A DNA stretch of 64,000 nucleotides, taken from the NCBI RefSeq assembly GCF_964355755.1, contig NC_092676.1:23852288-23916287 (forward strand), in the 5' to 3' direction. Positions within the stretch are counted from its first letter, which is position 1. Each line of letters opens with the position of its first letter. Below the pieces are notes generated by a model that was not told the origin of the DNA, searched no databases, and saw only the letters and a list, made by a program, of their open reading frames with translations. The position numbers and the translations under genes were made by a program. This document shows positions 36,601-47,300 of the stretch, piece after piece. Source of the DNA: Antedon mediterranea. Lineage: Eukaryota; Echinodermata; Crinoidea; Comatulida; Antedonidae.

Positions 36601-39600
36601 TCAGCACACTATGGTCTGGGTTCATCCGTCAGTTCCGTGGTTCAAATCATTCCCAAGGATTGTCCCTGAACCAAAAATAGCCAAGTAAGTTAAAGAGCTA
36701 ACATCTCTTAAGCTCTGTCTACACTACCAAACTTTATGTGACAAAAAAAATGTGATATTGCCATATATTGACATGTATCACTATCATATCACTAATATAT
36801 TTGAGCACATCACACTTGTTTGATAGTATAGACAGAACTTTACATACCTCAGAACCATGTTAGGTTTACAATATGTATGATGGTATATGATATGGTATAA
36901 GAATCTAAGTACTATGGTAAGTGTTTAAAAAGTGTCGTGCATGAAGGCACCTGTAGGGGACAGGAAAGCTGTTGAATGTGACAACTTGTAGTCCACTGCG
37001 CATTATAAAAAGGAATCTACTGTAAAGCACTTATAAAAAAACGCTTTGATAAAAACGCTATAATATAGTGAGTTTTACACTCAAATAACAAAATGTATGA
37101 ACTTAATTTTTAATGATGCTGTTTTAAATGAAGTATTACACTTCTTAATGGTAACCTACGATGACATTTAAAAGACTTTGGCTAGACTGAAAATAAAACA
37201 GAAAGTAATCGACCAAATTCAATCTGGTTTTAAAATAAAAGCATTACTGTTTACTTAAATTCAAAATCTAAGTCTATAAATAGGAGAGAAAACAGTAAGT
37301 ACAAGATGTTAATAAATTGTTGACAAATCTCTGAAGATCTATTTTTAAATATTAGTATTTTGTTTGCTTGACAGGCCCAAGAGAATAATAATACCATATG
37401 ATTCCTAAACATAGAAACTAAAGTTGAGAATGTCAACTTTACTAGGGTATCTTCAAAATGCCAACCATTAAAGATATATTTTTCCCTTGAAAAAAATAAT
37501 TTTTTTTTCATTTTTGTTGTTGAATATGCCCATTTAATATTAGTAATAACTGTAATTTAAAGCAAAAAAATAATCATATTGGCTGCCAGCCAATGGTTTG
37601 TTTTTTTTAGTCGAAACTACAAAATGACATATTCAAAGTCTGTATTAATTTTCATGTTTTTGGGAGACAATACATCTTTAAACAACATTTTGTCATGCTC
37701 AAGGAAATAAATATAAAGAATATTTATAAGTAATATTTAAATTAATGTTAGAAATTGACTTGAAACATACCAAGTTAGTGATACTATTTCCCATAAGATT
37801 TTCCACTAAAAAATACTCACTCAAGAGTGACCAGATTCAATCAACTTTCATTTGTTTTTTTCTTATATAATCACAGTGCATAATACATGTAAAACAACAC
37901 TGTAGTCATTTCCTCTTAGGCAAATTGTCTTATAGAGAATTAATTATAGTATATTGAATTCTAACATGTTTTAGGTGAAAAATATTTTTGCCTATTAACA
38001 ATCTAGTAGTACAGTAGTTATCTCACATACAATGGCAGTAGAAATAATTGAAACATCGAAATGGTTATTAAATAATTTTTCCGTAAGCTCGAAATTTGTC
38101 TTCTGTATAGTAGTATAATGTAAATTTACAGATAAAACTCTATAATTTATAATTTAGCCTTCAATGGAATAGCAGATCATCCTAAAGAAAAAAAGCCGAT
38201 TTAATTAAAAATGGTATAATTATAGCAAAATTAATTAACTGGTTGATGAAAAGGTACCTGTGTTAAAATGTGAATGTTGTATATTATAAGATAAGATAAA
38301 TTTTATTGTCATGACCACAACAAGGCGAACATGAAATTTGTTTTCCTTGATGCTTATACACTTACAATACAGAAAAATATAACACTTAACAGTAATAAAT
38401 ATCAATACAATTATATGAAGACTAAAATTAGAAAACGTACGCGATTACAAGAGGGATATTACTGCACAGTAGAAACCTATATTCTGGGTATACCTTCTGG
38501 ACCAGACAATGTGTCCCTTAATGGCCGTCTCCTAAATAAGGGTTAGTCATGGTGTTACATGGTATATTTTCTATGTGCTTCAGGGTAAAGTGTCCCTTAA
38601 TATATGGGTGTCCCCTAAATAGGGGTTTATCTCAGTCTTAAAACATATATTTCCTATTTGTTTCAGTAGAAAGTGTCCCTTAATAGGGGTTCCCCTAAAT
38701 AGTTGTAGATTGTAATGTTAAAACATATATTTACCATGTGTTTCAGGTAAAGTGTTCCTTAATAGAGGTTTTCTCTAAATAGGGGTTGATCAATATTGTT
38801 AGAACATATTATTTCGCATGTCTTTCAGGGAAAAGTGCACATCTATCATATATTCTGTCTTTTGTTTCAGACAATCTTTTGCAGTTCTAAATGACAGTTT
38901 TCAAAAGGCTTTGTTTACTAGCTGGTGTGAAAGTTTCCGATCAGTCTTCCACCTTCTTCGAGCTAAACGTTGTCCGTATTTCTACCTGTGTGCGCATCAG
39001 TTCTCTATCTTGTTTCAAGCTGCTGGTATTGGTGGCAGCAAACAGGTGCACGCCGTTATTACACCAACAACCAAAGGACTCAGAGATGCATTGAACAGAG
39101 AAGGTAAAATGCGACAACTGGTTAGAACCAGTTTTGTTATAGTTTTCCTGAATCAAGTCTTACAGCTGTGAAACATTTTTGAGGAAGGTGGGGTGGATGA
39201 AGAAGGGTAAAGCAAATTGTGAAAAGTGGGGAGGGAGAACAAAGGAAGATAAAGAGGGGAAAAAAGAGAAAATAGAAGAGGTATTGAGAAGGAAAGATGG
39301 AGATGGGAAATCAATTTGATAAAGAGTAGAGAAGGCAGAAATGAGTATAGAAGGAGGTAAGAACAGGAGAAATTTTGAAAGGGTTTGTTATGTTTTTGTT
39401 GAATAAACCCATATTATTTTCTTTTTAGGAATAGAGTTTTCCTTACCAAACCTACAGCTAGGTGACGATGAAAAGGCATTGAGTGTCTCACCAGATATAT
39501 CAATTAACAGTCCAGATAATCTGACTGATGAAATGTTAGTACATAGTCAGAATATTCTTCAATTTATTAAAATGATAATGATTGTTCGTGGAATTAAAAT

Positions 39601-42600
39601 TCATCTCGCATGTTACTGAATAATTTATGTGCAAACAGACAGGATGAGCTGATTTAACATAGAAATTGTTTACTCACCACAATACAAGTCTAATTATTTA
39701 TGAACCTTCTATACATATATTATAACATTTGAGTACATAACCATAACAATCTGAGCATAAAATTAACAATTATGAAGTGAAAAACAAATATTCAATAATT
39801 CATTCTAAAGCTCTATAAAACTTGGACATGATGATGTCATCACTATCATATTTGGATTTGGAATTAATTAAATTAGTTTGATAGTGTAGACAGAGCTTTA
39901 AATAATGATGTACTGTAATCAGTGAAGTTTATTTATGGAATTTTTAAGCTCTGTCTACACTATCAAACTTTATGTGACAAAAAATGTGATGTAGGTACCC
40001 ATATATGAACATGATGTCATATCACTACCATATTTGGGTATATCACTACCATATTTGGGCACATCACTTTTAATCCGGGTTAACAATAAACTTGTCAGTT
40101 TTCGACAACCTAGCCGTCCTGCACGACCTTAAAGCTCAGGTACAGGCATGAATTTTAAATATAATATTTGGTTAATTGTACATAAATCAAATATTTGAAC
40201 AGAAATCAAGATGAATAAACATGAATTTCCCCCTTGATATGGTCAAATACAAAATTTTGCAAAATTCTTCCATAAAAACCAGGAAGACTTTTTTTCAGTA
40301 GGTAGGTAGTTAACATAATGTAACAACATGTCTGGTGACTCCCTAGCAGGTGAAAAAAGATGGTGGATATACGGTGGATAATTTTTGTTATAGCATGAAA
40401 ATAAAAATCTGAAGTTGAATAAAAATACCAGAAATGTAATATTCAAGTTATATTACCTATATTTAGTCATCTGATAACATTTTTTACCACACCGTTTATT
40501 TTTCATAGCTTTTTAAAATGCCTCTCTATTTACAAAATTTGTGTACAAAAGAATAGAGATTTTACTGTGTAATTTGAACTATCCTCCACTGATAAGAAAG
40601 TGCTTATTTTCAACAAGGTCTTGTAACACAAAGAAAATCCCAAAAATTATGAAACATAGGGGAAACTATAGATCGATAATTATTGGAATGTATGATCAAT
40701 AGAAATTTTTTGCCCGCACCTGGCCTTTAAGCTCTGTCTACACTATCAAACTTTATGTGACAAAAAATGTGATGTAGGTACCCATATATGAACATGATGT
40801 CATATCACTACCATATTTGGGCACATCACTTTTTTTAGCTAGTGTGATAGTGTAGACAGAGCTTAATAAAAAAGACCATTAACTGCTAAAAACTAATAAA
40901 TAATTGGATAATAAAAAAGATTTTTAATTAGATTGACACAAACAAATAGTCAAATTATGTTTTTTATTTTTAAGGAATTGTTCTGAAAATCCACGCCTCT
41001 GTGAAGAAGCTGATGACGATGATGACATTACGCAAGACGATGAAGCTGCATCATCATGGATACAGAGTATTGGTTTAGATAAAAAGGAATTCCCATCTCT
41101 TGATCCAGCCAGAGTAAAATTGTATCCTTTAATACTACCTGTCCTATTTACTAAAATAAACTGTTTTTCAATTGACAATTAATCGTAAAGATGTGTTTTC
41201 ACCCATTAATTTAAAAAACCCTTATAAATCAAACAAGACTTATGCAGGGACGGATTCTATATTATAATACACACTGATTTACTAGAAAATTCATTTGATG
41301 TTTAATGTTTGAATAAAAATATTCTAATAATAAAATTCCCAACAATTCAATGGGTTTAGCTAGCAGGATAAAAAATCTGAAAAGAAAAGGACAAAAGTAT
41401 ATCAAAAAAGTTACAACTTTAGACTACTGTAGTAATTAGGGGTTTTCCACATTTGTTTAAAGCTCTTGTCTATACCATCAAACTTTATGTAACAATACCC
41501 ATATATGGACAAAAATGTGATATCACTAACATATTGTATTTGGGCACATCACAGTTTTTTTGTCAAACTAGATAGAGCTTTATATTTGTAATATGTTCAC
41601 AAGTACAGTATCTTTCTTTAACTTGTAAAATTCAGTAAAAGAGACAAAGTTGTGAAGCTGGACAACAAGCCTCAATCTCTTGTGCTAGTACAAGGTCAGG
41701 ACACCAAGGCCCTGTTTAACTTCTTGCTTAATAGTAGCACAGTTGTAGCAGTAGCTGGGTCACAGGCAGGCATCCCACCTACCCTGCTAGCACCTATAGC
41801 CTTTGAAGGGGCTACTCTACAGAAATGCAAGGTAACATTTAGTTCTAGACAGTGTTTAAATATTGAGGCACCATTTACCGTACCTGAAGAGCAACAAATA
41901 TCGGCATAGATTCAAGGCCAACTCGCTCCTAGTTCTGGTGGTGGAACAAATCTCTGATAAGGACTATAAACTGTAGGTCCAGTGTACACAGTTTACCCAT
42001 GTGCACAGTTCCAGGATGAACCCAGTTTCCAGGTTACCCCAGTGAACTGGTTCACAAAAACAGCCCCTGTATCAGGGGGATTACCACCTATCTCATATCA
42101 CAGTGATAAATTAACTAAATTGGTAATCCTTGGCCACATGTGCCTAAAGATATAAAATAAAAAAACATGTTAATCGGATGTAGCAACATGTGCCTAAAGA
42201 CAGGACAAAATTAAAAAAATTCTAGGTAAAATTGTCAGCCTTGTATGTGACGTGCATTGGTCGAACAAGAAAGTTAATAAAAAAAAAGAACTGTACATAT
42301 TGCAATCTGGACAGGTTCATTTGGAAGTTCATGACATAGCCTCTAGTTATATTACTATGATTGAATTTGAATTAATTATTCATTTCAGGTAAGAAACAGT
42401 GTCATCAAGCAAAAGACAGCATCAGGGGCCTTAGAAGGTGTCAACAGTTTGGAAATTTCAGGAGTTCTTTTACCAAACTCTGTGAAGGGACTTTGTGAAG
42501 TGTTAAAACAGACGGGAAGCTACGCAGCATCTTTCAACATACATGAGCCTACAGCACCATTCAATCAAGCACAATTAAATACAGCCAATCAAAATCCAGA

Positions 42601-42730
42601 TAGTGGTAACCTGAGTGAATGTGGGTTGAGTGATCACATGATATCAGAACTTTATAATGGAGAAACATTAAAGAAAGGTTTCTTAAGAGAAGTGTTATGT
42701 AAAAATGGAAAATATGGCTGGTCCCTTTAA
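30664..42730 (+). CDS. DONSON: DONSON, replication fork protection/initiation factor
   Basis: Nine coding exons with consistent phase: 30664-30957, 31280-31375, 32372-32545, 36563-36684, 38871-39103, 39429-39534, 40975-41121, 41636-41831, 42389-42730; 569 residues, against about 566 in human. Diagnostic family blocks: FPVDWSIKTRLRFTS in exon 3; WVHPSVPWFKSFPRI in exon 4; RCPYFYLCAHQFSILFQAAG and PTTKGLRDAL in exon 5; an acidic stretch (EEADDDDDITQDDE) before SSWIQSIGLD in exon 7; QSLVLVQGQDTKALFNFLLN and AGIPPTLLAP in exon 8; HEPTAPFN in exon 9. The N-terminus is basic and low-complexity (KVKKRGRRGS). DONSON is nuclear and in vertebrates supports CMG helicase loading and stalled-fork protection. 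It runs tail to tail with SON. Its introns hold six family A elements and one family E element. The first Met has a weak upstream acceptor, so a 5' UTR intron is likely. Confidence 0.95.
31503..31660 (+). repeat. dispersed repeat, family H copy 2
   Basis: GCAAATTACTGAAAAAAATG, GTGGGTAT, GGATC and AAAACAGCC match 6140-6250 in order. In DONSON intron 2. Confidence 0.5.
32750..32893. mobile_element. MITE-like element, family A copy 9
   Basis: TAAAGCTCTGACTGCACTAT to TGATAGTGTAGACAGAGCTT in DONSON intron 3. A lone remnant of the right tip (GTTTGATAGTGTAGCCAGGG) lies upstream at about 32134-32153. Confidence 0.85.
33503..33577 (+). repeat. degenerate tRNA-like/SINE head
   Basis: TTGGTCTAATGGTAGAGTGC (A-box-like), GCATATTAAGCAG, then GGTTCAATTC (B-box-like), followed by a T7 run. 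It aligns with the cloverleaf at 12315-12386 (TGGTCTAATGGTTAGG, GCATATCAAGCAG), but the acceptor and T-stems no longer pair well. In DONSON intron 3. Confidence 0.55.
35082..35213. repeat. short imperfect tandem repeat
   Basis: AAAAAAACAATACCCTTGTG, AAAAAACAATACCTTTGTGG and AAAAAAACAATGCCCCACTG recur about every 40-90 bp in DONSON intron 3. Open frames on both strands here arise from this repeat. Confidence 0.5.
36347..36535. mobile_element. family E copy 4 (right end lost)
   Basis: TAGGCAATCCAACAACAGGA, CTGAGCTTACCTTGCC, TGATCTTATGTCAGGCTGCG and TGATCGTGTTGCAGCCACAG are all present. It stops after AAACCCTTTGATAAACATTG, about 30 bp before DONSON exon 4. Confidence 0.75.
36709..36842. mobile_element. 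MITE-like element, family A copy 10
   Basis: TTAAGCTCTGTCTACACTAC to TGATAGTATAGACAGAACTT. Begins only 25 bp after the donor of DONSON exon 4. Confidence 0.85.
38283..38440 (-). repeat. LINE-like tail on the minus strand
   Basis: GATAAGATAAATTTTATTGT is, in reverse, ACAATAAAATTTATCTTATC, a typical non-LTR 3' tail. It is followed by AT-rich sequence. A short plus-strand open frame here has no recognisable features. In DONSON intron 4. Confidence 0.4.
38507..38870 (+). repeat. about 90-bp tandem repeat with a splice-acceptor-like end, directly upstream of DONSON exon 5
   Basis: Four imperfect units of AAAGTGTCCCTTAATAGGGG, CCCCTAAATAGGGG, GTTAAAACATAT and a pyrimidine-rich tract ending in CTTCAG or TTTCAG (near 38583, 38667, 38748 and 38829). 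The true acceptor of exon 5 (TTTGTTTCAG at 38861-38870) has the same form as the repeat ends. A related GTGTCCCTTTAATAGG fragment lies in a SON intron at about 47391-47410. Confidence 0.8.
39180..39380 (+). repeat. purine-rich stretch
   Basis: About 200 bp almost entirely A and G on the plus strand (GAAGGTGGGGTGGATGAAGA, AGAAGGGTAAAGC and so on), in DONSON intron 5. A homopurine tract of this kind can adopt triplex structure; no coding signal is seen. Confidence 0.55.
39806..39900. mobile_element. MITE-like element, family A copy 11 (internally deleted)
   Basis: TAAAGCTCTATAAAACTTGG to TAGTTTGATAGTGTAGACAG; about 95 bp, with most of the left arm lost. First half of a doublet with the next copy. 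Confidence 0.75.
39945..40072. mobile_element. MITE-like element, family A copy 12 (right end lost)
   Basis: TTAAGCTCTGTCTACACTAT start and a normal left half, but it breaks off at GGGCACATCACTTTTAATCC without the right terminal repeat. Confidence 0.8.
40727..40865. mobile_element. MITE-like element, family A copy 13
   Basis: TTTAAGCTCTGTCTACACTA to TAGTGTAGACAGAGCTTAA. It carries TTAA at both outer edges. Its left half is nearly identical to copy 12, including the shared GTAGGTACCCATATATGAAC insertion. Confidence 0.9.
41458..41582. mobile_element. MITE-like element, family A copy 14 (degenerate)
   Basis: TTAAAGCTCTTGTCTATACC at the left; right arm reduced to TTGTCAAACTAGATAGAGCT. It ends about 50 bp before DONSON exon 8. 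Confidence 0.75.
41908..42115. repeat. dispersed repeat, family G copy 2
   Basis: Reverse-complement relative of 21262-21512: AACTCGCTCCTAGTTCTGGT, GGACTATAAACTGTAGGTCC and AGTGTACAC are shared in order. Lies in the last DONSON intron. Confidence 0.55.
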
Positions 42731-42751
42731 GAAAAAATATATAATATAGTT

Positions 42752-42854
42752 AATAAATTTTAAAAACATTCTTGCAATAATATGGTAGATATGTTACATA
42801 TTGATAAATATGGTATTTTTATTGTAAATTTTAATGGAAATTTTAAAAATAAAT
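42752..42854 (+). terminator. DONSON polyadenylation signals
   Basis: AATAAA at 42752-42757, 22 bp past the DONSON stop, and another at about 42848-42853. Either could define the 3' end; both are in AT-rich sequence. Confidence 0.55.
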
Positions 42855-43039
42855 GTAAATGCATCGTAAATTTAAACATAGTTAGTAATTATTGCAATGT
42901 AACTTACATTTTTAATAACAAAATAGTTAAAATATTACGTGATGTATTTATATTTTGTTCATGCCTACAAATTACATTTTTCAATAGACAGAACTTACAT
43001 CTATAGAAATAATTCCAGACACACTGTATAGTGTATAGT

Positions 43040-43335
43040 CTGTTGCAGTTCGCATTTAATGATAAAAATAATAGTTCATTCTTATATAGCGCATATAAGC
43101 AAGCTCTCAATGTGCTGCACATTATTACCCCAGTCATTTTTGGATCAAACACATGGAAACATATAATACTCCCATAATAATGCAGCTACTAATCAGTGCA
43201 AAGTACGGTCTTTTTCTAACAGATACCCATTTAATACACCTGGGTGGAGAAAGGCAAATGTAAGTGTCTTGCCTAAGGATACAAGCAATGCGGCGAGAGT
43301 GACTTCACGATAAGTAATCTAACCACCAATACATT
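43040..43335. repeat. interspersed repeat between the SON and DONSON 3' ends
   Basis: Contains TTATATAGCGCATATAAGC, CTCAATGTGCTGCACATTAT, CCCATTTAATACACCTGGGT, GTGTCTTGCCTAAGGATACA and AATGCGGCGAGAGTG. I recognise this word order as a common interspersed repeat of marine invertebrate genomes. That is from memory, and the class is not determined. Confidence 0.5.
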
Positions 43336-43362
43336 TTTTAATTCGGAAAACAGAAAAAGTAC

Positions 43363-43404
43363 TTTATTCTTGTTTTGTACAAAAATTTATTTTATTATTT
43401 ATTT
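43363..43404 (-). terminator. SON polyadenylation signal cluster
   Basis: Four TTTATT words (AATAAA on the minus strand) at 43363, 43386, 43391 and 43398, about 0.9 kb downstream of the SON stop. A 3' UTR of this length would contain the 72-bp tandem repeats. Confidence 0.5.
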
Positions 43405-43977
43405 ACTTTTCCTTGCTTTACTAACATTTCTGTAACTGAACAAAATAATACTACTACTCATTTTAAAATACAAGGCTTTTTACAGCATATTCAAATTAAA
43501 AGTCAGTTAGCATTCAGCACCAATAGAATTCATAACATGTTTTTACTCAATTAAAAGGGTATACAAGCAAAGAAAATAAATTCAATTATAAAATAGCAAT
43601 AATGCATGCATTTTCAGGTACTTTTTTTAAAAACATATTCAGATACTTATTTCAATCTTATAGCATTCAATTAACATAAAACCCTGCAGGGTTTACAGAT
43701 GCTTAGGCATCATTTTAATCTTTAATTAACAGTAGTTGTGTATGAAGGCTAGCATCTACTTGATTATCATTTCAAGACTCCAGACTCTTCTGCATGGCTA
43801 GTGGTGGCTGCTTATTCACCACTATCTTACCTCTCTTTGTTAACATAGTTGCATCTTCTGAAGGGCAACAGTTCGCACTTTAGTTATCTCTTGCTTCCAA
43901 TCTAACTCTCATACACATAGTCGAATGTATGTTCCATCTTCAGTGGGCAAGACTGACCGCTTGATAATTGCTTCAAC

Positions 43978-44340
43978 CTAGCATTCCTTGTGTACATAGT
44001 CCATTGGTATAAGGCTCATCTTTTGCAGGGCTACAGTGGCCACTTCAACCTAGCATTCCTTGTGTACATAGTCCATTGGTATAAGACCCATCTTTTGCAG
44101 GGCAGTGGCCACTTCCACCTAGCATTCCTTGTGTACATAGTCCATTGGTCTAAGGCCCATCTTTTGCAGGGCAATAGTGGCCACTTCAACCTAGCATTCC
44201 TTGTGTACATAGTCCATTGGTATAAGACCCATCTTTTGCAGGGCTACAGTGGCCACTTCAACCTAGCATTCCTTGTGTACATAGTCCATTGGTATAAGAC
44301 CCATCTTTTGCAGGGCAACAGTGGCAGCTTGGGCCTTTGC
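43978..44340 (-). repeat. 72-bp tandem duplication of the SON C-terminal coding segment
   Basis: The segment encoding ATVALQKMGLIPMDYVHKEC plus stop is repeated downstream of the SON stop (44263-44265). Further in-frame stops lie at 44191, 44119, 44050 and 43978; spacings are 72, 72, 69 and 72 bp. All are multiples of three, so every copy stays in the SON frame. The downstream copies read VATVALQKMG and lie in the presumed 3' UTR. The plus-strand open frame across it is a shadow. Confidence 0.9.
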
Positions 44341-47300
44341 TTGCTTTTTATTTGAACTAGCTACGGTAGGTTGATATTCCTCATTATTTATGAGAACCTG
44401 TCGAAAAACAAAAGTTGAAATAATGGAATCCCAAAGGTATTCAGTACTGTACACTTATTATTTATCCATAATAAAATCGTAAAATATTATTTCCAAACTG
44501 ACCTTAAAGACAAAATTCTTCTGATGAGATGGTCCGCTATCGTGAATAAGCTCAAAGTGCGGTGCACGCCATTTGCGTTTGTTGCAGATTTCCATTAGAG
44601 CCGATACAGGATGCTTGCTGGTTAAATCATGAGTCGTGACTCTAACAGCTGGGGGCTTTCCCCTACTAGCCTCTGATGCAGACACCAATCCTATAAAACA
44701 AACAGTATTATAATCATCTCATAACAAGTGCATTTCAAAATGTAAACAATAATACTTAAAAAAAATACCTAAAATATAAATGTATTAAATATTATATTAT
44801 TATTATTATTAGTAAATAAACTTTTTAAAAAAAGCTAATAAAAAGGAACATTATTAAAAAGTGATAAAAACATCTAATCTAAAGCTGTCTTCATTATCAA
44901 ACTTTATGGGACAAAAAAATGTGTCACATCACTACCATATTTGGGCACATCACACTTTTTTTTAAACTAGTTTGATAGTGTAGACAGAGCTTAATATAAG
45001 CGGCATTCTTTGAATGTATAAAAAACAACTGTTTAATATACAGTAATTAATAAAATATATTGATTTTTCAGATCAACTCCAAATCAATTCTAACAATTTA
45101 CCTTTCCTGTCCGACTTGATTTCAATAAGTAATGGTTCTTTGCTGCCCTCTTTGTTCTTCCCCAGACCTTCCCCCTGCCGCCACCCCATACGTTGCAGCA
45201 TCATCATCCCAATGCCACTTTGAACAGGCATAGATTTCAAAAACATGTCCTGGGGACAAATCAGTAATGTATTCTACTAATATATGTTTTGAAGATGAAG
45301 ATATTTGGCACAAAAAAAAGAAAAACATTGTTTATAATATAAATTTAAAGAGTCATATTTAATCTTTCATATATAAACAAAACAAAAAAGCAGATAAAAA
45401 CATTATTACAAACCATTTTCTCCACATTTTTTTTTTCATGATTGTGATAGAGAAGTTAAAAATGTTGTTTAAAAGTGTTAAAAATTCGGAATTCTGTAAA
45501 ATAATGCTCCTACTGTAGTGACTGAAAATCCTAACATGAACAACCAACCAGAGTAGCAAATGATTAAATCTAAATTACTCTTCAATTTTTCAAATTGTGT
45601 AATTGCTTTATTATGATAAACAGGTAAAATACGTTTCTAAAATTATTTTAATTCTAAAATTTTTATTGTGGAGTCCTATGATTTTAGAATCTAATACGTC
45701 AATGGGCCGACAACATCAAAACTTCAATAAATAGTGATGATGTAAGAAAAAAACAAAACCTATTATTCTATGTGGAAGTAAATACCAGTGAAAAAAAGAA
45801 TCAGCTTTAAGAATTTGTGAAGAGTACTGTCCTCATATGATGAACAAAACGTCCCGCATATCAGGGAACGTCCCGCATATCGGGAAACGTCCCACATATC
45901 GGGGAACGTCTCGTTACACAGCAGGTTCCTATACCTACCAACCAGCGCCATCAACCTCCACGGGGTGTGTACCATCCGAGTCGTAAAGCGTGTTGTTGAA
46001 ACTCCTGTATTAAATAAGTTTGCCAGTGTTTATCAGAGTGCAGCGGATTGACCCATCAGTGGAATGGTTGAGTCCATTAAATACATAATGTATTGTTGTT
46101 AACGGAAGCAACCATTCCACTAACAGGTCAATCTCAGAATCAAATGTAATGAGGTCAAAATTTGAGTCAGATTTTTGTTTCTTTTGTTGATCCGACATTT
46201 TAAAGCAAATTCGCGTTACATTAATATGATTCTCTGCCTCTGATATTAATTGCATATGAGCAATCTCCTAATAAAAAATAGAGGCACATTACTCATATGC
46301 TTGGCTAAATATACATGCCTATCGTATGCAGGATTTATGAAATGTGGTTTTTAGATATATTTTCATAAACGGCCATATTTTTTGTTATACTGTACTATTA
46401 TACAGATATAATATTACTGTACCTATATACAATAATTGATCGTATATGCGCATGCATGCAAGTACATCAACGGCCTAAAAAAACACAGAACCACAGTGTT
46501 TGTTCTCTTTTTTCAATATTATAATGCGAATTTAGTATAAATTATTTGTATACGTACAAAATTATTCCGATAAAAATACAAAAAACTATTACTGAAAATG
46601 TTTGCAAAAATAGGTGGTAGATAAATTTGTTTATTTCTTTTTAAAAAGAAATAATTTGAAGTACATGTACAAAACTCAGAGAGAGCGATTAACACTAAAA
46701 TCTGGCACGCCAATGACATTTAAGAAAAGTGTATGATTGGTTTTCCTGTTATTTACTAGCGTTATCTTTAATTTGAAAGTTACTTTATTTTATTTCTTTC
46801 AACAAAACATAATATACAAAATAAATGTTACAATGGAAGTGGAGAGCCGAGGAGGGTCAAGGGTTGGATATGGGTAGTACCACCATCACTGGAAATTGTG
46901 TGACCCTCTAACTATGCAGCTTCTTGTGTCTATGATTTAAAAAAATGTTTATTTCACAACCAGGCCTGGCTAAACGGATTTGGATCTATAAAGTACACAG
47001 CATGGACAAAAGCGTTTTAAATTACACACTGACTGTAAAAGAAAAGTTAAAATACCTTTTTAGCCCAGGCTTGAGCCCTTGGATTTGAGTTGGCTAGCTC
47101 CTTAGGATTCAGTATCTGGACTCCTGTACTGCCTGTAAACTGGCCTGGCTTGTTGCCCACATTCACCCAACTCTGAATCTAAATATCAGTGAGTGAGAAA
47201 ATAAATGTAAGGACACACAGACTACAAATAATTTATAAATAGTACTGTAAAGTAAGAAATTGTTTTAATGAATCAAGTGGTTCCTATACACTATATTTGA

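Noticed and set aside
43990-44355. 121-residue plus-strand open frame with 24-residue repeats
   Set aside because: It is the antisense of the 72-bp duplication of the SON C-terminus; the minus strand explains the sequence.
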